Source of the DNA: Megachile rotundata
Taxonomy: Eukaryota; Arthropoda; Insecta; Hymenoptera; Megachilidae
Length of the DNA stretch: 64,000 nucleotides
NCBI RefSeq assembly: GCF_050947335.1
Contig: NW_027473482.1
Coordinates: 124,001 to 188,000 of the forward strand
Reading direction: 5' to 3'
Shown here: positions 28,327 through 44,640 of the stretch, in pieces
Layout of the letters: each line of letters begins with the position of its first letter
Numbering within the stretch: the first letter of the stretch is position 1
Notes under the pieces: model-generated
What the model was told of the DNA's origin: nothing
Seen by the model: only the letters and a program-made list of their open reading frames with translations
The model's database searches: none
Made by a program: the position numbers and the translations under genes

Positions 28327-31300
28327 ATCATTTAATCACACAGTCACAATCCCACAATCACGATCACACTATCATGATTACACAGTCACGATCGCACAAT
28401 CACGATCACACAATCACGGCCACACAATCACGATCACACAGTCACGATCACACAAACACGATCGCACCATCACGATCACACAATCACGGCCACACAATCA
28501 CGATCACACAATCACGATCACACAATCACGATCACACAATGAAAATCACACCATCACAATCACACCATCACAATCACACCATCACACAGTCACAATCCCA
28601 CAATCACGATCGCACAATTACGATCACACAATCACGATCACACAATCACGATCACACAATCACAATCACACAGCCACACAGTCACACAGTCACACAATCA
28701 CATAATCACACAATCACACAGTCACAATCGCACAATCACGATCACACAATCACGATCACACAATCACGATCACACAATGACAATCACACCATCACAATCA
28801 CACCATGACACAGTCACAATCCCACAATCACAGTCACACAATCACAATCACACAATCACAATCACACAATCACAATCACACAATCACAATCACACAATCA
28901 CAATCACACAATCACAATCACGCAATCACAATCACGCAATCACAATCACACAATCACAATCACACAATCACAATCACACAATCACAATCACACAATCACA
29001 ATCACACAATCACAATCACACAATCACAATCACACAATCACAATCACACAATCACAATCACACAATCACAATCACACAATCACAATCACACAAACACACA
29101 GTCACAATCGCACAATCACGATCACAAAATCACGATCACACAATCACGATCACACAATCACAATCACACAGTCACACAATCACAATCACAATCACAATCA
29201 CACAATCACAATCACACAGTCACACAGTCGCACAGTCACACAATCACACAATCACACAGTCACAATCGCACAATCACGACCACACAATCACGATCACACT
29301 ATCACAATCACACAGTCACACAATCACAATCACAATCACAATCACAATCACACAATCACAATCACACAATCACAATCACACAATCACAATCACACAATCA
29401 CAATCACACAATCGCAATCACGATCACACAATCACTATCGCACAGTCACGATCACACAATCACACAATCACACTCCCACAACCACAATCACACAATCACG
29501 ATCACACAATCACAATCACACAGTCACACAGTCGCACAGTCACACAATCACACAATCACACAGTCACAATCGCACAATCACGATCACACAATCACGATCA
29601 CACAGTCACAATCCCACAATCACGATCACACAATTACGACCACACAGTCACGATCACACAATCACAATCACACAATCACAATCACACAATCATATAGTCA
29701 CAAACCCACAATCACTGTCACACAATCACAAACACACAGTCACGATCACACAATCACGATCACACGATCACGATCACACAATCACCATCACACAATCACA
29801 CAATCACAATCACAATCACACAATCACAATAACACAATCACAATCACACAATCACAATCACACAATCACAGTCACACAATTACAATCACACAATAACAAT
29901 CGCACAATCACACAGTCACAATCTCACAATCACGATCACACAATCACCATCACACAATCACACAATCACAATCACAATCACACAATCACAATAACACAGT
30001 CACAATCACACAATCACAATCACACAATCACAATCACACAATCACAATCACACAATCACAATAACACAATCACAATCACACAATCACACAATCACGATCA
30101 CAAAATCACGATCGCACAATCACGATCACACAATCACACAATCACAATATCACAATCACAATCACACAATCACAGTCACACAATTACAATCACACAATCA
30201 CAATCGCACAATCACACAGTCACAATCTCACAATCACGATCACACAGTCACTGTCACACAATCCCAATCACACAATCACAATCCCACAATCACAGTCACA
30301 AAATCACAGTAATACAATCACAATCACACAATCAAAATCACACAATCACAATCACACAATCACACAGTCACAAGCCCACAATCTCGAACACACAAACACG
30401 ATCACACAGTCACGATCACACAGTCACGATCACAAAATCACAATCACACAATCAGAATCACACAATCACAATAACACAATCACACAATCACGATCAGACA
30501 ATGACGATCACACAATCACGATCACACAATCACTATCACACAATAACTATCACAGAATCACGATCACACAATCACACAATCACAATCCCACAATCACAAT
30601 CGCACAATCACACAGTCACAATCTCACAATCACGATCACACAGTCACTGTCACACAATCCCAATCACACAATCACAATCCCACAATCACAGTCACAAAAT
30701 CACAGTAATACAATCACAATCACACAATCAAAATCACACAATCACAATCACACAATCAAAATCACACAATCACAATCACACAATCACACAGTCACAAGCC
30801 CACAATCTCGAACACACAAACACGATCACACAGTCACGATCACAAAATCACAATCACACAATCAGAATCACACAATCACAATAACACAATCACACAATCA
30901 CGATCAGACAATGACGATCACACAATCACGATCACACAATCACGATCACACAATCACGATCACACAATCACAATCACACAGTCACTCAATCACAATCACA
31001 ATAACAATCACACAATCACAGTCACACAATCGCAATCACGATCACACAATCACACAATCACAATTCCACAATCACAATCCCACAATCACAGTCACACAAT
31101 CACAATCACACAATCACAATCACACAATCACAATCACACAATCACAATCACACAATCACAATCACACAATCACAATCACACAATCACAATCACACAAACA
31201 CACAGTCACAGTCGCACAATCACGATCACAAAATCACGATCACACAATCACGATCACACAATCACAATCACACAGTCACACAATCACAATCACAATCACA

Positions 31301-31739
31301 ATCACAATCACACAATCACAATCACACAGTCACACAGTCGCACAGTCACAATCGCACAATCACAATCACGATCACACAATCACGATCGCGCAGTCACGAT
31401 CACACAATCACACAATCACACTCCCACAACCACAATCACACAATCACGATCACACAATCACAATCACACAGTCACACAGTCGCACAGTCACAGTCACACA
31501 ATCACACAGTCACAATCGCACAATCACTATCACACAATCACGATCACACAGTCACAATCCCACAATCACGATCACACAATTACGACCACACAGTCACGAT
31601 CACACAATCACAATCACACAATCAGAATCACACAATCACAATAACACAATCACAGTTACAGAGTCACAATCACACAATCACAATCACACAATCACAGTCA
31701 CACAATCACAGTCACACAATCACAATCACACAATCACAA
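28327..31739 (+). repeat. Variant block, type II
   Basis: Begins at gatcatttaatc, then catgattac (28374), cggccac units, caccatc units, ccatgacacag (28805), a short consensus run (28830-29090), aaacacacagtcacaatcgc, hexamer runs, tcatatagtc (about 29693), cagtaatac/caaaatc/ctcgaacac series, and two gatcagacaatgac markers 410 bp apart (30501 and 30911). Ends with cagttacagag (about 31650). Part of duplication A. Confidence 0.85.
30245..30910 (+). repeat. 410-bp tandem duplication inside duplication A
   Basis: The ordered series ctgtcacacaatccc, cagtaatac, caaaatc, aagcccac, ctcgaacac, caatcaGaatc, gatcagacaatgac occurs twice in succession, ending at 30501 and 30911. The same doubled series is at about 54950-55615 in the partner copy with the identical 410-bp spacing. 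Confidence 0.87.
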
Positions 31740-34700
31740 TCACACAATCACAATCACGCAATCACAATCACTCAATCACACAGTCACAATCCCATAATCA
31801 CAATCCCACAATCACGATCACACAATCACGATCACACAGTCACAATCACGCAATCACAATCACACAATCACAATCACACAATCACAATCACACAATCACA
31901 ATCACACAATCACAATCACACAATCACAATCACACAATCACAATCACACAATCACAATCACACAATCACAATCACACAATCACAATCACACAATCACAAT
32001 CACACAATCACAATCACACAATCACAATCACACAATCACAATCACACAATCACACAATCACAATCACACAATCACAATCACACAATCACAATCACACAAT
32101 CACACAATCACAATCACACAATCACAATCGCACAATCACAATCGCACAATCACAATCGCACAATCACAATCACACAATCACGATCACACAGTCACGATCA
32201 CACAGTCACGATCACAAAATCACAATCACACAATCAGAATCACACAATCACAATAACACAATCACACAATCACGATCACACAATGACGATCACACAATCA
32301 CGATCACACAATCACGATCACACAATCACTATCACACAATCACTATCACACAATCACGATCACACAATCACACAATCACAATCCCACAATCACAATCACA
32401 CGATCACAGTCACACAATCACAATAACACAATCACAATCACACAATCACAATCACACAATCACAATCGCACAATCACAATCGCACAATCACAATCACACA
32501 ATCACGATCACACAGTCATGATCACACAGTCACGATCACAAAATCACAATCACACAATCACAATCACAAAATCACAATAACACAATCACAATCACACAAT
32601 CACACAATCACGATCACAAAATCACGATCACACAATCACGATCACACAATCACAGTCACACAATCACAATCACACAATCACAATCACACAATCGCACAGT
32701 CACAATCCCATAATCACAATCCCACAATCACGATCACACAATCACGATCACACAGTCACGATCACACAATCACGATGGACAATCACGATCACACAATCAC
32801 ACAATCACAATCCTACAATCACAACCACACAACCACAGTCAGACAATCACAATCACACAATCACACAGTCACAATCCCACAATCACGATCACACAATCAC
32901 GATCACACAATCACAATCACACAGTCACACAATCAAAATCACAATCACACAATCACAATCACAATCACACAATCACGATCACACAATCACGATCGCACAA
33001 TCACGATCACACAATCACGATCACACAGTCACTATCACACAATCCCAATCACACAATCATAATCCCAAAATCACAGTCGCGAAATCACAGTCACACAATC
33101 ACTATCACACAATCACTATCACAGAATCACGATCACACAATCACACAATCACAATCCCACAATCACAATCACACGATCACAGTCACACAATCACAATCAC
33201 ACAATCACACAATCACAATCACACAATCACAATCGCACAATCACAATCGCACAATCACAATCGCACAATCACAATCACACAATCACGATCACACAGTCAC
33301 GATCACACAGTCACGATCACAAAATCACAATCACACAATCAGAATCACACAATCACAATAACACAATCACACAATCACGATCACACAATCACGATCACAC
33401 AATCCCTATCACACAATCACTATCACACAATCACGATCACACAATCACACAATCACAATCCCACAATCACAATCACACGATCACAGTCACACAATCACAA
33501 TCACACAATCACACAGTCACAAACCCACAATCACGATCACACAAACTCGATCACACAGTCACGATCACACAATCACAATCACACAATCACACAGTCACAA
33601 TCCCACAATCACGATCACACAATCACGATCACACAATCACGATCACACAATCACAATCACACAGTCACTCAATCACAATCACAATAACAATCACACAATC
33701 ACAGTCACACAGTCGCAATCACGATCACACAATCACACAATCACAATTCCACAATCACAATCCCACAATCACAGTCACACAATCACAATCACACAATCAC
33801 AATCACACAATCACAATCACACAATCACAATCACACAATCACAATCACACAATCACAATCACACAATCACAATCACACAAACACACAGTCACAATCGCAC
33901 AATCACGATCACAAAATCACGATCACACAATCACGATCACACAATCACGATCACACAATCACAATCACACAGTCACACAATCACAATCACAATCACAATC
34001 ACACAATCACAATCACACAGTCACACAGTCGCACAGTCACACAATCACACAATCACACAGTCACAATCGCACAATCACGATCACACAATCACGATCACAC
34101 AATCACAATCACACAGTCACACAATCACAATCACAATCACAATCACAATCACAATCACACAATCACAATCACACAATCACAATCACACAATCACAATCAC
34201 ACAATCACAGTCAGACAATCACAATCACACAATCACAATCACTCAATCACACAGTCACAATCCCATAATCACAATCCCACAATCACGATCACACAATCAC
34301 GATCTCACAGTCACAATCCCACAATCACAGTCACACAATCACAGCCACACAATCACAATCACACAATCACAATCACACAATCATATAGTCACAAACCCAC
34401 AATCACGATCACACAAACACGATCACACAGTCACGATCACACAATCACAATCACACAATCACAATCACACAATCACAATCACACAATCACAATCACACAA
34501 TCACAGTCACACAATCACAATCACACAATCACAATCACGCAATCACAATCACTCAATCACACAGTCACAATCCCATAATCACAATCCCACAATCACGATC
34601 ACACAATCACGATCACACAGTCACAATCCCACAATCACAGTCACACAATCACAATCACACAATCACAATCACAGAATCACACAGTCACAATCCCATAATC

Positions 34701-35600
34701 ACAATCCCACAATCACGATTACACAATCACGATCACACAGTCACAATACCACAATCACAGTCACACAATAACAAACACACAGTCACGATCAAACTATCAC
34801 GATCACACGATAACGATCACACAATCACAATCACACAATCACAAACACACAATCACGACCACACAACCACCATCACACAATCACAATCCCACAATCACAA
34901 TCTCACAATCACAAACACAATCACGATCACACAATCACGATCACACAGTCACTATCACACAATCACAATCACACAATCACAATCACAAAATCACAATAAC
35001 ACAATCACAATCACACAATCACACAATCACGATCACAAAATCACGATCACACAATCACGATCACACAATCACGATCACACAATCACAGGCACACAATCAC
35101 AATCACACAATCACACTCACACAATCACAATCACACAATCGCACAGTCACAATCCCATAATCACAATCCCACAATCACGATCACACAATCACGATCACAC
35201 AGTCACGATCACACAATCACAATCACACAATCACCATCACACAATCAGACAATCACACTCACACAATCACAATCACACAATCACACTCACACAATAACAA
35301 TCACACAATCACAATCACATACCCACAATCACAATCACACAATCACAGTCACACAATCACAATCACACAATCACAATCACTCAATCACACAGTCACAATC
35401 CCATAATCACAATCCCATAATCACAATCCCACAATCACGATCACACAATCACGATCACACTGTCACGATCACACAATCACGATCGACAATCACGATCACA
35501 CAATCCCCATCACACAATCATACAATCACAATCACAATCACACAATCACAATAACACAATCACAATCACACAATCACAATCACACAATCACAATCACACA
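31740..35600 (+). repeat. Direct duplication B, copy 2 (partner 21550-25440)
   Basis: Same ordered markers as 21550-25440. It includes an aaactcgatc/cccacaatc insert near 33540-33610 that the first copy lacks, giving the 78-bp offset step. The part up to 33140 is also the right end of duplication A, so this sequence exists in at least three versions (22.0, 32.3 and 57.0 kb). Confidence 0.85.
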
Positions 35601-35668
35601 ATCACAATCGCACAATCACAATCACACAATCACAATCACAATCACAATCACAATCACAATCACAATCA
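35601..35668 (+). repeat. caatcgc unit and (CAATCA)n hexamer run
   Basis: One caatcGcac unit followed by about six 6-bp units, then a long homogeneous block. This same caatcGc, hexamer run, homogeneous block order is seen near 27650, 39110, 48640, 52300, 58590 and 63240. Confidence 0.88.
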
Positions 35669-36717
35669 CACAATCACAATCACACAATCACAATCACACA
35701 ATCACAATCACACAATCACAATCACACAATCACAATCACACAATCACAATCACACAATCACAATCACACAATCACAATCACACAATCACAATCACACAAT
35801 CACAATCACACAATCACAATCACACAATCACAATCACACAATCACAATCACACAATCACAATCACACAATCACAATCACACAATCACAATCACACAATCA
35901 CAATCACACAATCACAATCACACAATCACAATCACACAATCACAATCACACAATCACAATCACACAATCACAATCACACAATCACAATCACACAATCACA
36001 ATCACACAATCACAATCACACAATCACAATCACACAATCACAATCACACAATCACAATCACACAATCACAATCACACAATCACAATCACACAATCACAAT
36101 CACACAATCACAATCACACAATCACAATCACGCAATCACAATCACGCAATCACAATCACACAATCACAATCACGCAATCACAATCACGCAATCACAATCA
36201 CACAATCACAATCACACAATCACAATCACACAATCACAATCACACAATCACAATCACACAATCACAATCACACAATCACAATCACACAATCACAATCACA
36301 CAATCACAATCACACAATCACAATCACACAATCACAATCACACAATCACAATCACACAATCACAATCACACAATCACAATCACACAATCACAATCACACA
36401 ATCACAATCACACAATCACAATCACACAATCACAATCACACAATCACAATCACACAATCACAATCACACAATCACAATCACACAATCACAATCACACAAT
36501 CACAATCACACAATCACAATCACACAATCACAATCACACAATCACAATCACACAATCACAATCACACAATCACAATCACACAATCACAATCACACAATCA
36601 CAATCACACAATCACAATCACACAATCACAATCACACAATCACAATCACACAATCACAATCACACAATCACAATCACACAATCACACAATCACAATCACA
36701 CAATCACAATCACGATC
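35669..36717 (+). repeat. Homogeneous 14-mer block (about 75 units)
   Basis: Consensus throughout except four cGcaatc units near 36130-36190 and one 8-bp phase step near 36685. Ends at the gatcattta marker. Confidence 0.95.
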
Positions 36718-37118
36718 ATTTATTCACACAGTCACAATCCCACAATCACGATCACACAATCATGATCACACAGTCACGATCGCACAATCACGATCACACA
36801 ATCACGATCACACAATGACAATCACACCATCACAATCACACCATCACAATCACACCATCACACAGTCACAATCCCACAATCACGATCACACAATTACGAT
36901 CACACAATCACGATCACACAATCACGATCACACAATCACGTTCACACAATCACAATCACACAGCCACACAGTCACACAGTCACACAATCACACAATCACA
37001 CAGTCACAATCGCACAATCACGATCACACAATCACGATCACACAATCACGATCACACAATGACAATCACACCATCACAATCACACCATGACACAGTCACA
37101 ATCCCACAATCACAGTCA
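36718..37118 (+). repeat. Variant block, type II
   Basis: gatcatttattc (a variant of the usual gatcatttaatc), catgatc, caccatc units, caattacgatc, cacagccacac and ccatgacacag (37087), in the order also found at 28327-28840, 42801-43130 and 52999-53530. Confidence 0.87.
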
Positions 37119-37527
37119 CACAATCACAATCACACAATCACAATCACACAATCACAATCACACAATCACAATCACACAATCACAATCACACAATCACAAT
37201 CACACAATCACAATCACACAATCACAATCACACAATCACAATCACACAATCACAATCACACAATCACAATCACACAATCACAATCACACAATCACAATCA
37301 CACAATCACAATCACACAATCACAATCACACAATCACAATCACACAATCACAATCACACAATCACAATCACACAATCACAATCACACAATCACAATCACA
37401 CAATCACAATCACACAATCACAATCACACAATCACAATCACACAATCACAATCACACAATCACAATCACACAATCACAATCACACAATCACAATCACACA
37501 ATCACAATCACACAATCACAATCACAC
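37119..37527 (+). repeat. Homogeneous 14-mer block
   Basis: About 29 perfect units between cccacaatcacagtc and aaacacacagtc. The equivalent block is shorter at 43131-43282 and 28830-29090 and nearly absent at 49560-49640. Confidence 0.94.
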
Positions 37528-39186
37528 AAACACACAGTCACAATCGCACAATCACGATCACAAAATCACGATCACACAATCACGATCACACAATCACAAT
37601 CACACAGTCACACAATCACAATCACAATCACAATCACAATCACACAATCACAATCACACAGTCACACAGTCGCACAGTCACACAATCACACAATCACACA
37701 GTCACAATCGCACAATCACGATCACACAATCACGATCACACAATCACAATCACACAGTCACACAATCACAATCACAATCACAATCACACAATCACAATCG
37801 CACAATCACAATCACACAATCACAATCACACAATCACAATCACACAATCACAATCACGATCACACAATCACGATCGCACAGTCACGATCACACAATCACA
37901 CAATCACACTCCCACAACCACAATCACACAATCACAATCACACAGTCACACAGTCGCACAGTCACACAATCACACAATCACACAGTCACAATCGCACAAT
38001 CACGATCACACAATCACGATCACACAGTCACAATCCCACAATCACGATCACACAATTACGATCACACAGTCACGATCACACAATCACAATCACACAATCA
38101 CAATCACACAATCATATAGTCACAAACCCACAATCACTGTCACACAATCACAAACACACAGTCACGATCACACAATCACGATCACACGATCACGATCACA
38201 CAACCACAATCACACAATCACAATCACACAATCACGACCACACAACCACCATTACACAATCACAATCCCACAATCACAATCACACAATCACAATCACAAT
38301 CACGATCACACAATCACGATCACACAATCACGACCACACTATCACGATCACACAATCACGATCACACAATCACTGTCACACAATCACTATCACACTGTCA
38401 CGATCACACAATCACGATCGACAATCACGATCACACAATCACCATCACACAATCACACAATCACAATCACAATCACACAATCACAATAACACAATCACAA
38501 TCACACAATCACAATCACACAATCACAATCACACAATCACAATCACACAATCACAATAACACAATCACAATCACACAATCACACCATCACGATCACAAAA
38601 TCACGATCGCACAATCACGATCACACAATCACACAATCACAATATCACAATCACAATCACACAATCACAGTCACACAATTACAATCACACAATCACAATC
38701 GCACAATCACACAGTCACAATCTCACAATCACGATCACACAATCACCATCACACAATCACACAATCACAATCACAATCACACAATCACAATAACACAATC
38801 ACAATCACACAATCACAATCACACAATCACAATCACACAATCACAATCACACAATCACAATCACACAATCACAATAACACAATCACAATCACACAATCAC
38901 ACAATCACGATCACAAAATCACGATCGCACAATCACGATCACACAATCACACAATCACAATATCACAATCACAATCACAATCACACAATCACAGTCACAC
39001 AATTACAATCACACAATCACAATCGCACAATCACAATCCCACAATCACAGTCACACAATCACAATCACACAATCACAATCACACAATCACAATCACACAA
39101 TCACAATCGCACAATCACAATCGCACAATCACAATCACACAATCACAATCACAATCACAATCACAATCACAATCACAATCACAATC
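37528..39186 (+). repeat. Variant block, type II
   Basis: aaacacacagtcacaatcgc with cacaaaatcacg, hexamer run (37617-37640), tcatatagtc (about 38111), accaccattac (about 38237), gatcgacaatc (about 38417), two copies of the cacaatatcac/caattacaatc series (about 38640 and 38960), then caatcgcac pairs and a hexamer run at 39135-39186. Confidence 0.85.
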
Positions 39187-40186
39187 ACACAATCACAATC
39201 ACACAATCACAATCACACAATCACAATCACACAATCACAATCACACAATCACAATCACACAATCACAATCACACAATCACAATCACACAATCACAATCAC
39301 ACAATCACAATCACACAATCACAATCACACAATCACAATCACACAATCACAATCACACAATCACAATCACACAATCACAATCACACAATCACAATCACAC
39401 AATCACAATCACACAATCACAATCACACAATCACAATCACACAATCACAATCACACAATCACAATCACACAATCACAATCACACAATCACAATCACACAA
39501 TCACAATCACACAATCACAATCACACAATCACAATCACACAATCACAATCACACAATCACAATCACACAATCACAATCACACAATCACAATCACACAATC
39601 ACAATCACACAATCACAATCACACAATCACAATCACACAATCACAATCACACAATCACAATCACACAATCACAATCACACAATCACAATCACACAATCAC
39701 AATCACACAATCACAATCACACAATCACAATCACACAATCACAATCACACAATCACAATCACACAATCACAATCACACAATCACAATCACACAATCACAA
39801 TCACACAATCACAATCACACAATCACAATCACACAATCACAATCACACAATCACAATCACACAATCACAATCACACAATCACAATCACACAATCACAATC
39901 ACACAATCACAATCACACAATCACAATCACACAATCACAATCACACAATCACAATCACACAATCACAATCACACAATCACAATCACACAATCACAATCAC
40001 ACAATCACAATCACACAATCACAATCACACAATCACAATCACACAATCACAATCACACAATCACAATCACACAATCACAATCACACAATCACAATCACAC
40101 AATCACAATCACACAATCACAATCACACAATCACAATCACACAATCACAATCACACAATCACAATCACACAATCACAATCACACAA
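39187..40186 (+). repeat. Homogeneous 14-mer block, longest perfect run
   Basis: About 71 units (roughly 1,000 bp) in which I could see no substitution at all. Entered from a hexamer run and left at aaacacacagtc. Confidence 0.94.
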
Positions 40187-40320
40187 ACACACAGTCACAA
40201 TCGCACAATCACGATCACAAAATCACGATCACACAATCACGATCACACAATCACAATCACACAGTCACACAATCACAATCACAATCACAATCACAATCAC
40301 AATCACACAATCACAATCAC
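40187..40320 (+). repeat. Short variant block with hexamer run
   Basis: aaacacacagtcacaatcgc, cacaaaatcacg, then (CAATCA)n at about 40271-40310. This cassette is inserted between two homogeneous blocks and recurs at 40653. Confidence 0.88.
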
Positions 40321-40652
40321 AATCACACAATCACAATCACACAATCACAATCACACAATCACAATCACACAATCACAATCACACAATCACAATCACACAA
40401 TCACAATCACACAATCACAATTACACAATCACAATCACACAATCACAATCACACAACCACAATCACACAATCACAATCACACAATCACAATCACACAATC
40501 ACAATCACAAAATCACAATCACACAATCACAATCACACAATCACAATCACACAATCACAATCACACAATCACAATCACACAATCACAATCACACAATCAC
40601 AATCACACAATCACAATCACACAATCACAATCACACAATCACAATCACACAA
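40321..40652 (+). repeat. Near-homogeneous 14-mer block
   Basis: About 24 units with isolated changes (caatTac at 40422, caaCcac near 40456, cacaAaatc near 40510), so it is slightly more diverged than the block upstream. Confidence 0.92.
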
Positions 40653-42475
40653 ACACACAGTCACAATCGCACAATCACGATCACAAAATCACGATCACAC
40701 AATCACAATCACACAATCACAATCACACAATCACAATCATGATCACACAATCACGATCGCACAGTCACGATCACACAATCACACAAGCACACTCCCACAA
40801 CCACAATCACACAATCACGATCACACAATCACAATCACACAGCCACACAGTCGCACAGTCACACAATCACACAATCACACAGTCACAATCGCACAATCAC
40901 GATCACACAATCACGATCACACAGTCACAATCCCACAATCACGATCACACAATTACGATCACACAGTCACGATCACACAATCACAATCACACAATCACAA
41001 TCACACAATCATATAGTCACAAACCCACAATCACTGTCACACAATCACAAACACACAGTCACGATCACACAATCACGATCACACGATCACGATCACACAA
41101 TCACCATCACACAATCACACAATCACAATCACAATCACACAATCACAATAACACATCACAATCACACAATCACAATCACACAATCACAATCACACAATCA
41201 CAATAACACAATCACAATGACACAATCACACAATCACGATCACAAAATCACGATCGCACAATCACGATCACACAATCACACAATCACAATATCACAATCA
41301 CAATCACACAATCACAGTCACACAATTACAATCACACAATCACAATCGCACAATCACACAGTCACAATCTCACAATCACGATCACACAATCACCATCACA
41401 CAATCACACAATCACAATCACAATCACACAATCACAATAACACAATCACAATCACACAATCACAATCACACAATCACAATCCCACAATCACAGTCACAAA
41501 ATCACAGTAATACAATCACAATCACACAATCAAAATCACACAATCACAATCACACAATCAAAATCACACAATCACAATCACACAATCACACAGTCACAAG
41601 CCCACAATCTCGAACACACAAACACGATCACACAGTCACGATCACAAAATCACAATCACACAATCAGAATCACACAATCACAATAACACAATCACACAAT
41701 CACGATCAGACAATGGCGATCACACAATCACGATCACACAATCACGATCACACAATCACTATCACACAATCACTATCACAGAATCACGATCACACAATCA
41801 CACAATCACAATCCCACAATCACAATCACACGATCACAGTCACACAATCACAATCACACAATCACAATCACACAATCACAATCACACAATCACAATCACA
41901 CAATCACAATCACACAATCACAATCACACAATCACAATCACACAATCACAATCACACAATCACAATCACACAGTCACACAATCACAATTACAATCACAAT
42001 CACACAATCACAGTCACACAATCGCAATCACGATCACACAATCACACAATCACAATTCCACAATCACAATCCCACAATCACAATCACACAATCACAATCA
42101 CACAATCACAATCACACAATCACACAGTCACAAACCCACAATCACGATCACACAAACTCGATCACACAGTCACGATCACACAATCACAATCACACAATCA
42201 CACAGTCACAATCCCACAATCACGATCACACAATCACGATCACACAATCACGATCACACAATCACAATCACATAGTCACTCAATCACAATCACAATAACA
42301 ATCACACAATCACAGTCACACAATCGCAATCACGATCACACAATCACACAATCACAATTCCACAATCACAATCCCACAATCACAGTCACACAATCACAAT
42401 CACACAATCACAATCACACAATCACAATCACACAATCACAATCGCACTATCACAATCGCACAATCACAATCGCAC
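40653..42475 (+). repeat. Direct duplication D, copy 1 (partner about 46930-48640)
   Basis: Ordered markers: gatcgcacagtc, tcatatagtc (about 41010), aatgacacaatcacac (41217), cacaatatcac/caattacaatc, cagtaatac (about 41507), ctcgaacac, gatcagacaatggc (41713), short consensus run, caattccac, catagtcactcaatc. The offset to the partner is 6,168 bp at 41217 against 47385 and 6,458 at 41713 against 48171, so the partner carries extra units. Confidence 0.82.
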
Positions 42476-42800
42476 AATCACAATCACACAATCACAATCA
42501 CACAATCACAATCACACAATCACAATCACACAATCACAATCACACAATCACAATCACACAATCACAATCACACAATCACAATCACACAATCACAATCACA
42601 CAATCACAATCACACAATCACAATCACACAATCACAATCACACAATCACAATCACACAATCACAATCACACAATCACAATCACACAATCACAATCACACA
42701 ATCACAATCACACAATCACAATCACACAATCACAATCACACAATCACAATCACACAATCACAATCACACAATCACAATCACACAATCACAATCACACAAT
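42476..42800 (+). repeat. Homogeneous 14-mer block
   Basis: About 23 perfect units following three caatcGcac units and ending at caatGacaatcacgatcattta. Confidence 0.94.
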
Positions 42801-43550
42801 GACAATCACGATCATTTAATCACACAGTCACAATCCCACAATCACGATCACACACTCATGATCACACAGTCACGATCGCACAATCACGATCACACAATCA
42901 CGGCCACACAATCACGATCGCACAGTCACGATCACACAAACACGATCGCACAATCACGATCACACAATCACGGCCACACAATCACGATCACACAATCACG
43001 ATCACACAATCACAATCGCACAATCACGATCACACAATCACGATCACACAATCACGATCACACAATGACAATCACACCATCACAATCACACCATGACACA
43101 GTCACAATCCCACAATCACAGTCACACAATCACAATCACACAATCACAATCACACAATCACAATCACACAATCACAATCACACAATCACAATCACACAAT
43201 CACAATCACACAATCACAATCACACAATCACAATCACACAATCACAATCACACAATCACAATCACACAATCACAATCACACAAACACACAGTCACAATCG
43301 CACAATCACGATCACAAAATCACGATCACACAATCACGATCACACAATCACAATCACACAGTCACACAATCACAATCACAATCACAATCACAATCACACA
43401 ATCACAATCACACAGTCACACAGTCGCACAGTCTCACAATCACACAATCACACAGTCACAATCGCACAATCACGATCACACAATCACGATCACACAATCA
43501 CAATCACACAGTCACACAATCGCAATCACAATCACAATCACAATCACACA
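42801..43550 (+). repeat. Variant block, type II
   Basis: gatcatttaatc, catgatc (42858), cggccac units, ccatgacacag (43093), a consensus run at 43131-43282, aaacacacagtcacaatcgc, cacaaaatcacg and hexamer runs. Same order as 28327-29330 and 52999-54060. Confidence 0.86.
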
Positions 43551-44640
43551 ATCACAATCACACAATCACAATCACACAATCACAATCACACAATCACAAT
43601 CACACAATCACAATCACACAATCACAATCACACAATCACAATCACACAATCACAATCACACAATCACAATCACACAATCACAATCACACAATCACAATCA
43701 CACAATCACAATCACACAATCACAATCACGATCACACAATCACGATCGCACAGTCACGATCACACAATCACACAATCACACTCCCACAACCACAATCACA
43801 CAATCATGATCACACAATCACAATCACACAGTCACACAGTCGCACAGTCACACAATCACACAATCACACAGTCACAATCGCACAATCACGATCACACAAT
43901 CACGATCACACAGTCACAATCCCACAATCACGATCACACAATTACGATCACACAGTCACGATCACACAATCACAATCACACAATCAGAATCACACAATCA
44001 CAATAACACAATCACAGTTACAGAGTCACAATCACACAATCACAATGACACAATCACAATCACACAATCACAGTCACACAATCACAGTCACACAATCACA
44101 ATCACAAAATCACAATAACACAATCACAATCACACAATCACAATCACACAATCACAATCACACAATCACAATCACAATCCCACAATCACAATCACAGAAT
44201 CACAGTCAGACAATCACAATCACACAATCACAATCACTCAATCACACAGTCACAATCCCATAATCACAATCCCACAATCACGATCACACAATCATGATCA
44301 CACAGTCACAATCCCACAATCACAGTCACACAATCACAGTCACACAATCACAATCACACAATCATATAGTCACAAACCCACAATCACGATCACACAAACA
44401 CGATCACACAGTCACGATCACACAATCACAATCACACAGTCACAATCACACAATCACAATCACACAATCACAATCACACAATCACAATCACACAATCACA
44501 ATCGCGCAATCACAATCACTCAGTCACACAGTCACAATCCCATAATCACAATCCCACAATCACGATCACACAATCACGATCACACAGTCACAATCCCACA
44601 ATCACAGTCACACAATCACAGTCACACAATCCCAATCACA
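43551..44640 (+). repeat. Tandem duplication C, copy 1
   Basis: Consensus run, then catgatc (43806), hexanucleotide and cagtcgcac units, cagttacagag (about 44016), aatgacac (44045), cccataatc, tcatatagtc (about 44365) and aatcgcgcaatcacaatcactcagtc. The same series follows at 45030-46150. Confidence 0.87.

Larger units (their letters stand above)
25690..33140 (+). repeat. Direct duplication A, copy 1 (7.4 kb; partner 50385-57860)
   Basis: Marker pairs and offsets: cagtcacaagccc 26111 against 50793 (24,682); aatgacgatc 26233 against 50915 (24,682); aatgacac run 27107 against 51733 (24,626); catgattac 28374 against 53050 (24,676); ccatgacacag 28805 against 53495 (24,690); 30501 against 55205 and 30911 against 55615 (24,704); 32283 against 57015 (24,732); gatggacaatc 32775 against 57493 (24,718). 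Steps are multiples of 14 bp apart from a 50-bp step (3 x 14 + 8). Edges are judged by eye where marker order diverges. Confidence 0.9.

Noticed and set aside
28326..28346. TTTA/TTAA-containing site as a piggyBac-type target or transposon end
   Set aside because: TTAA is present in gatcatttaatc, but there is no inverted repeat or element body beside it and all copies have array sequence on both sides.
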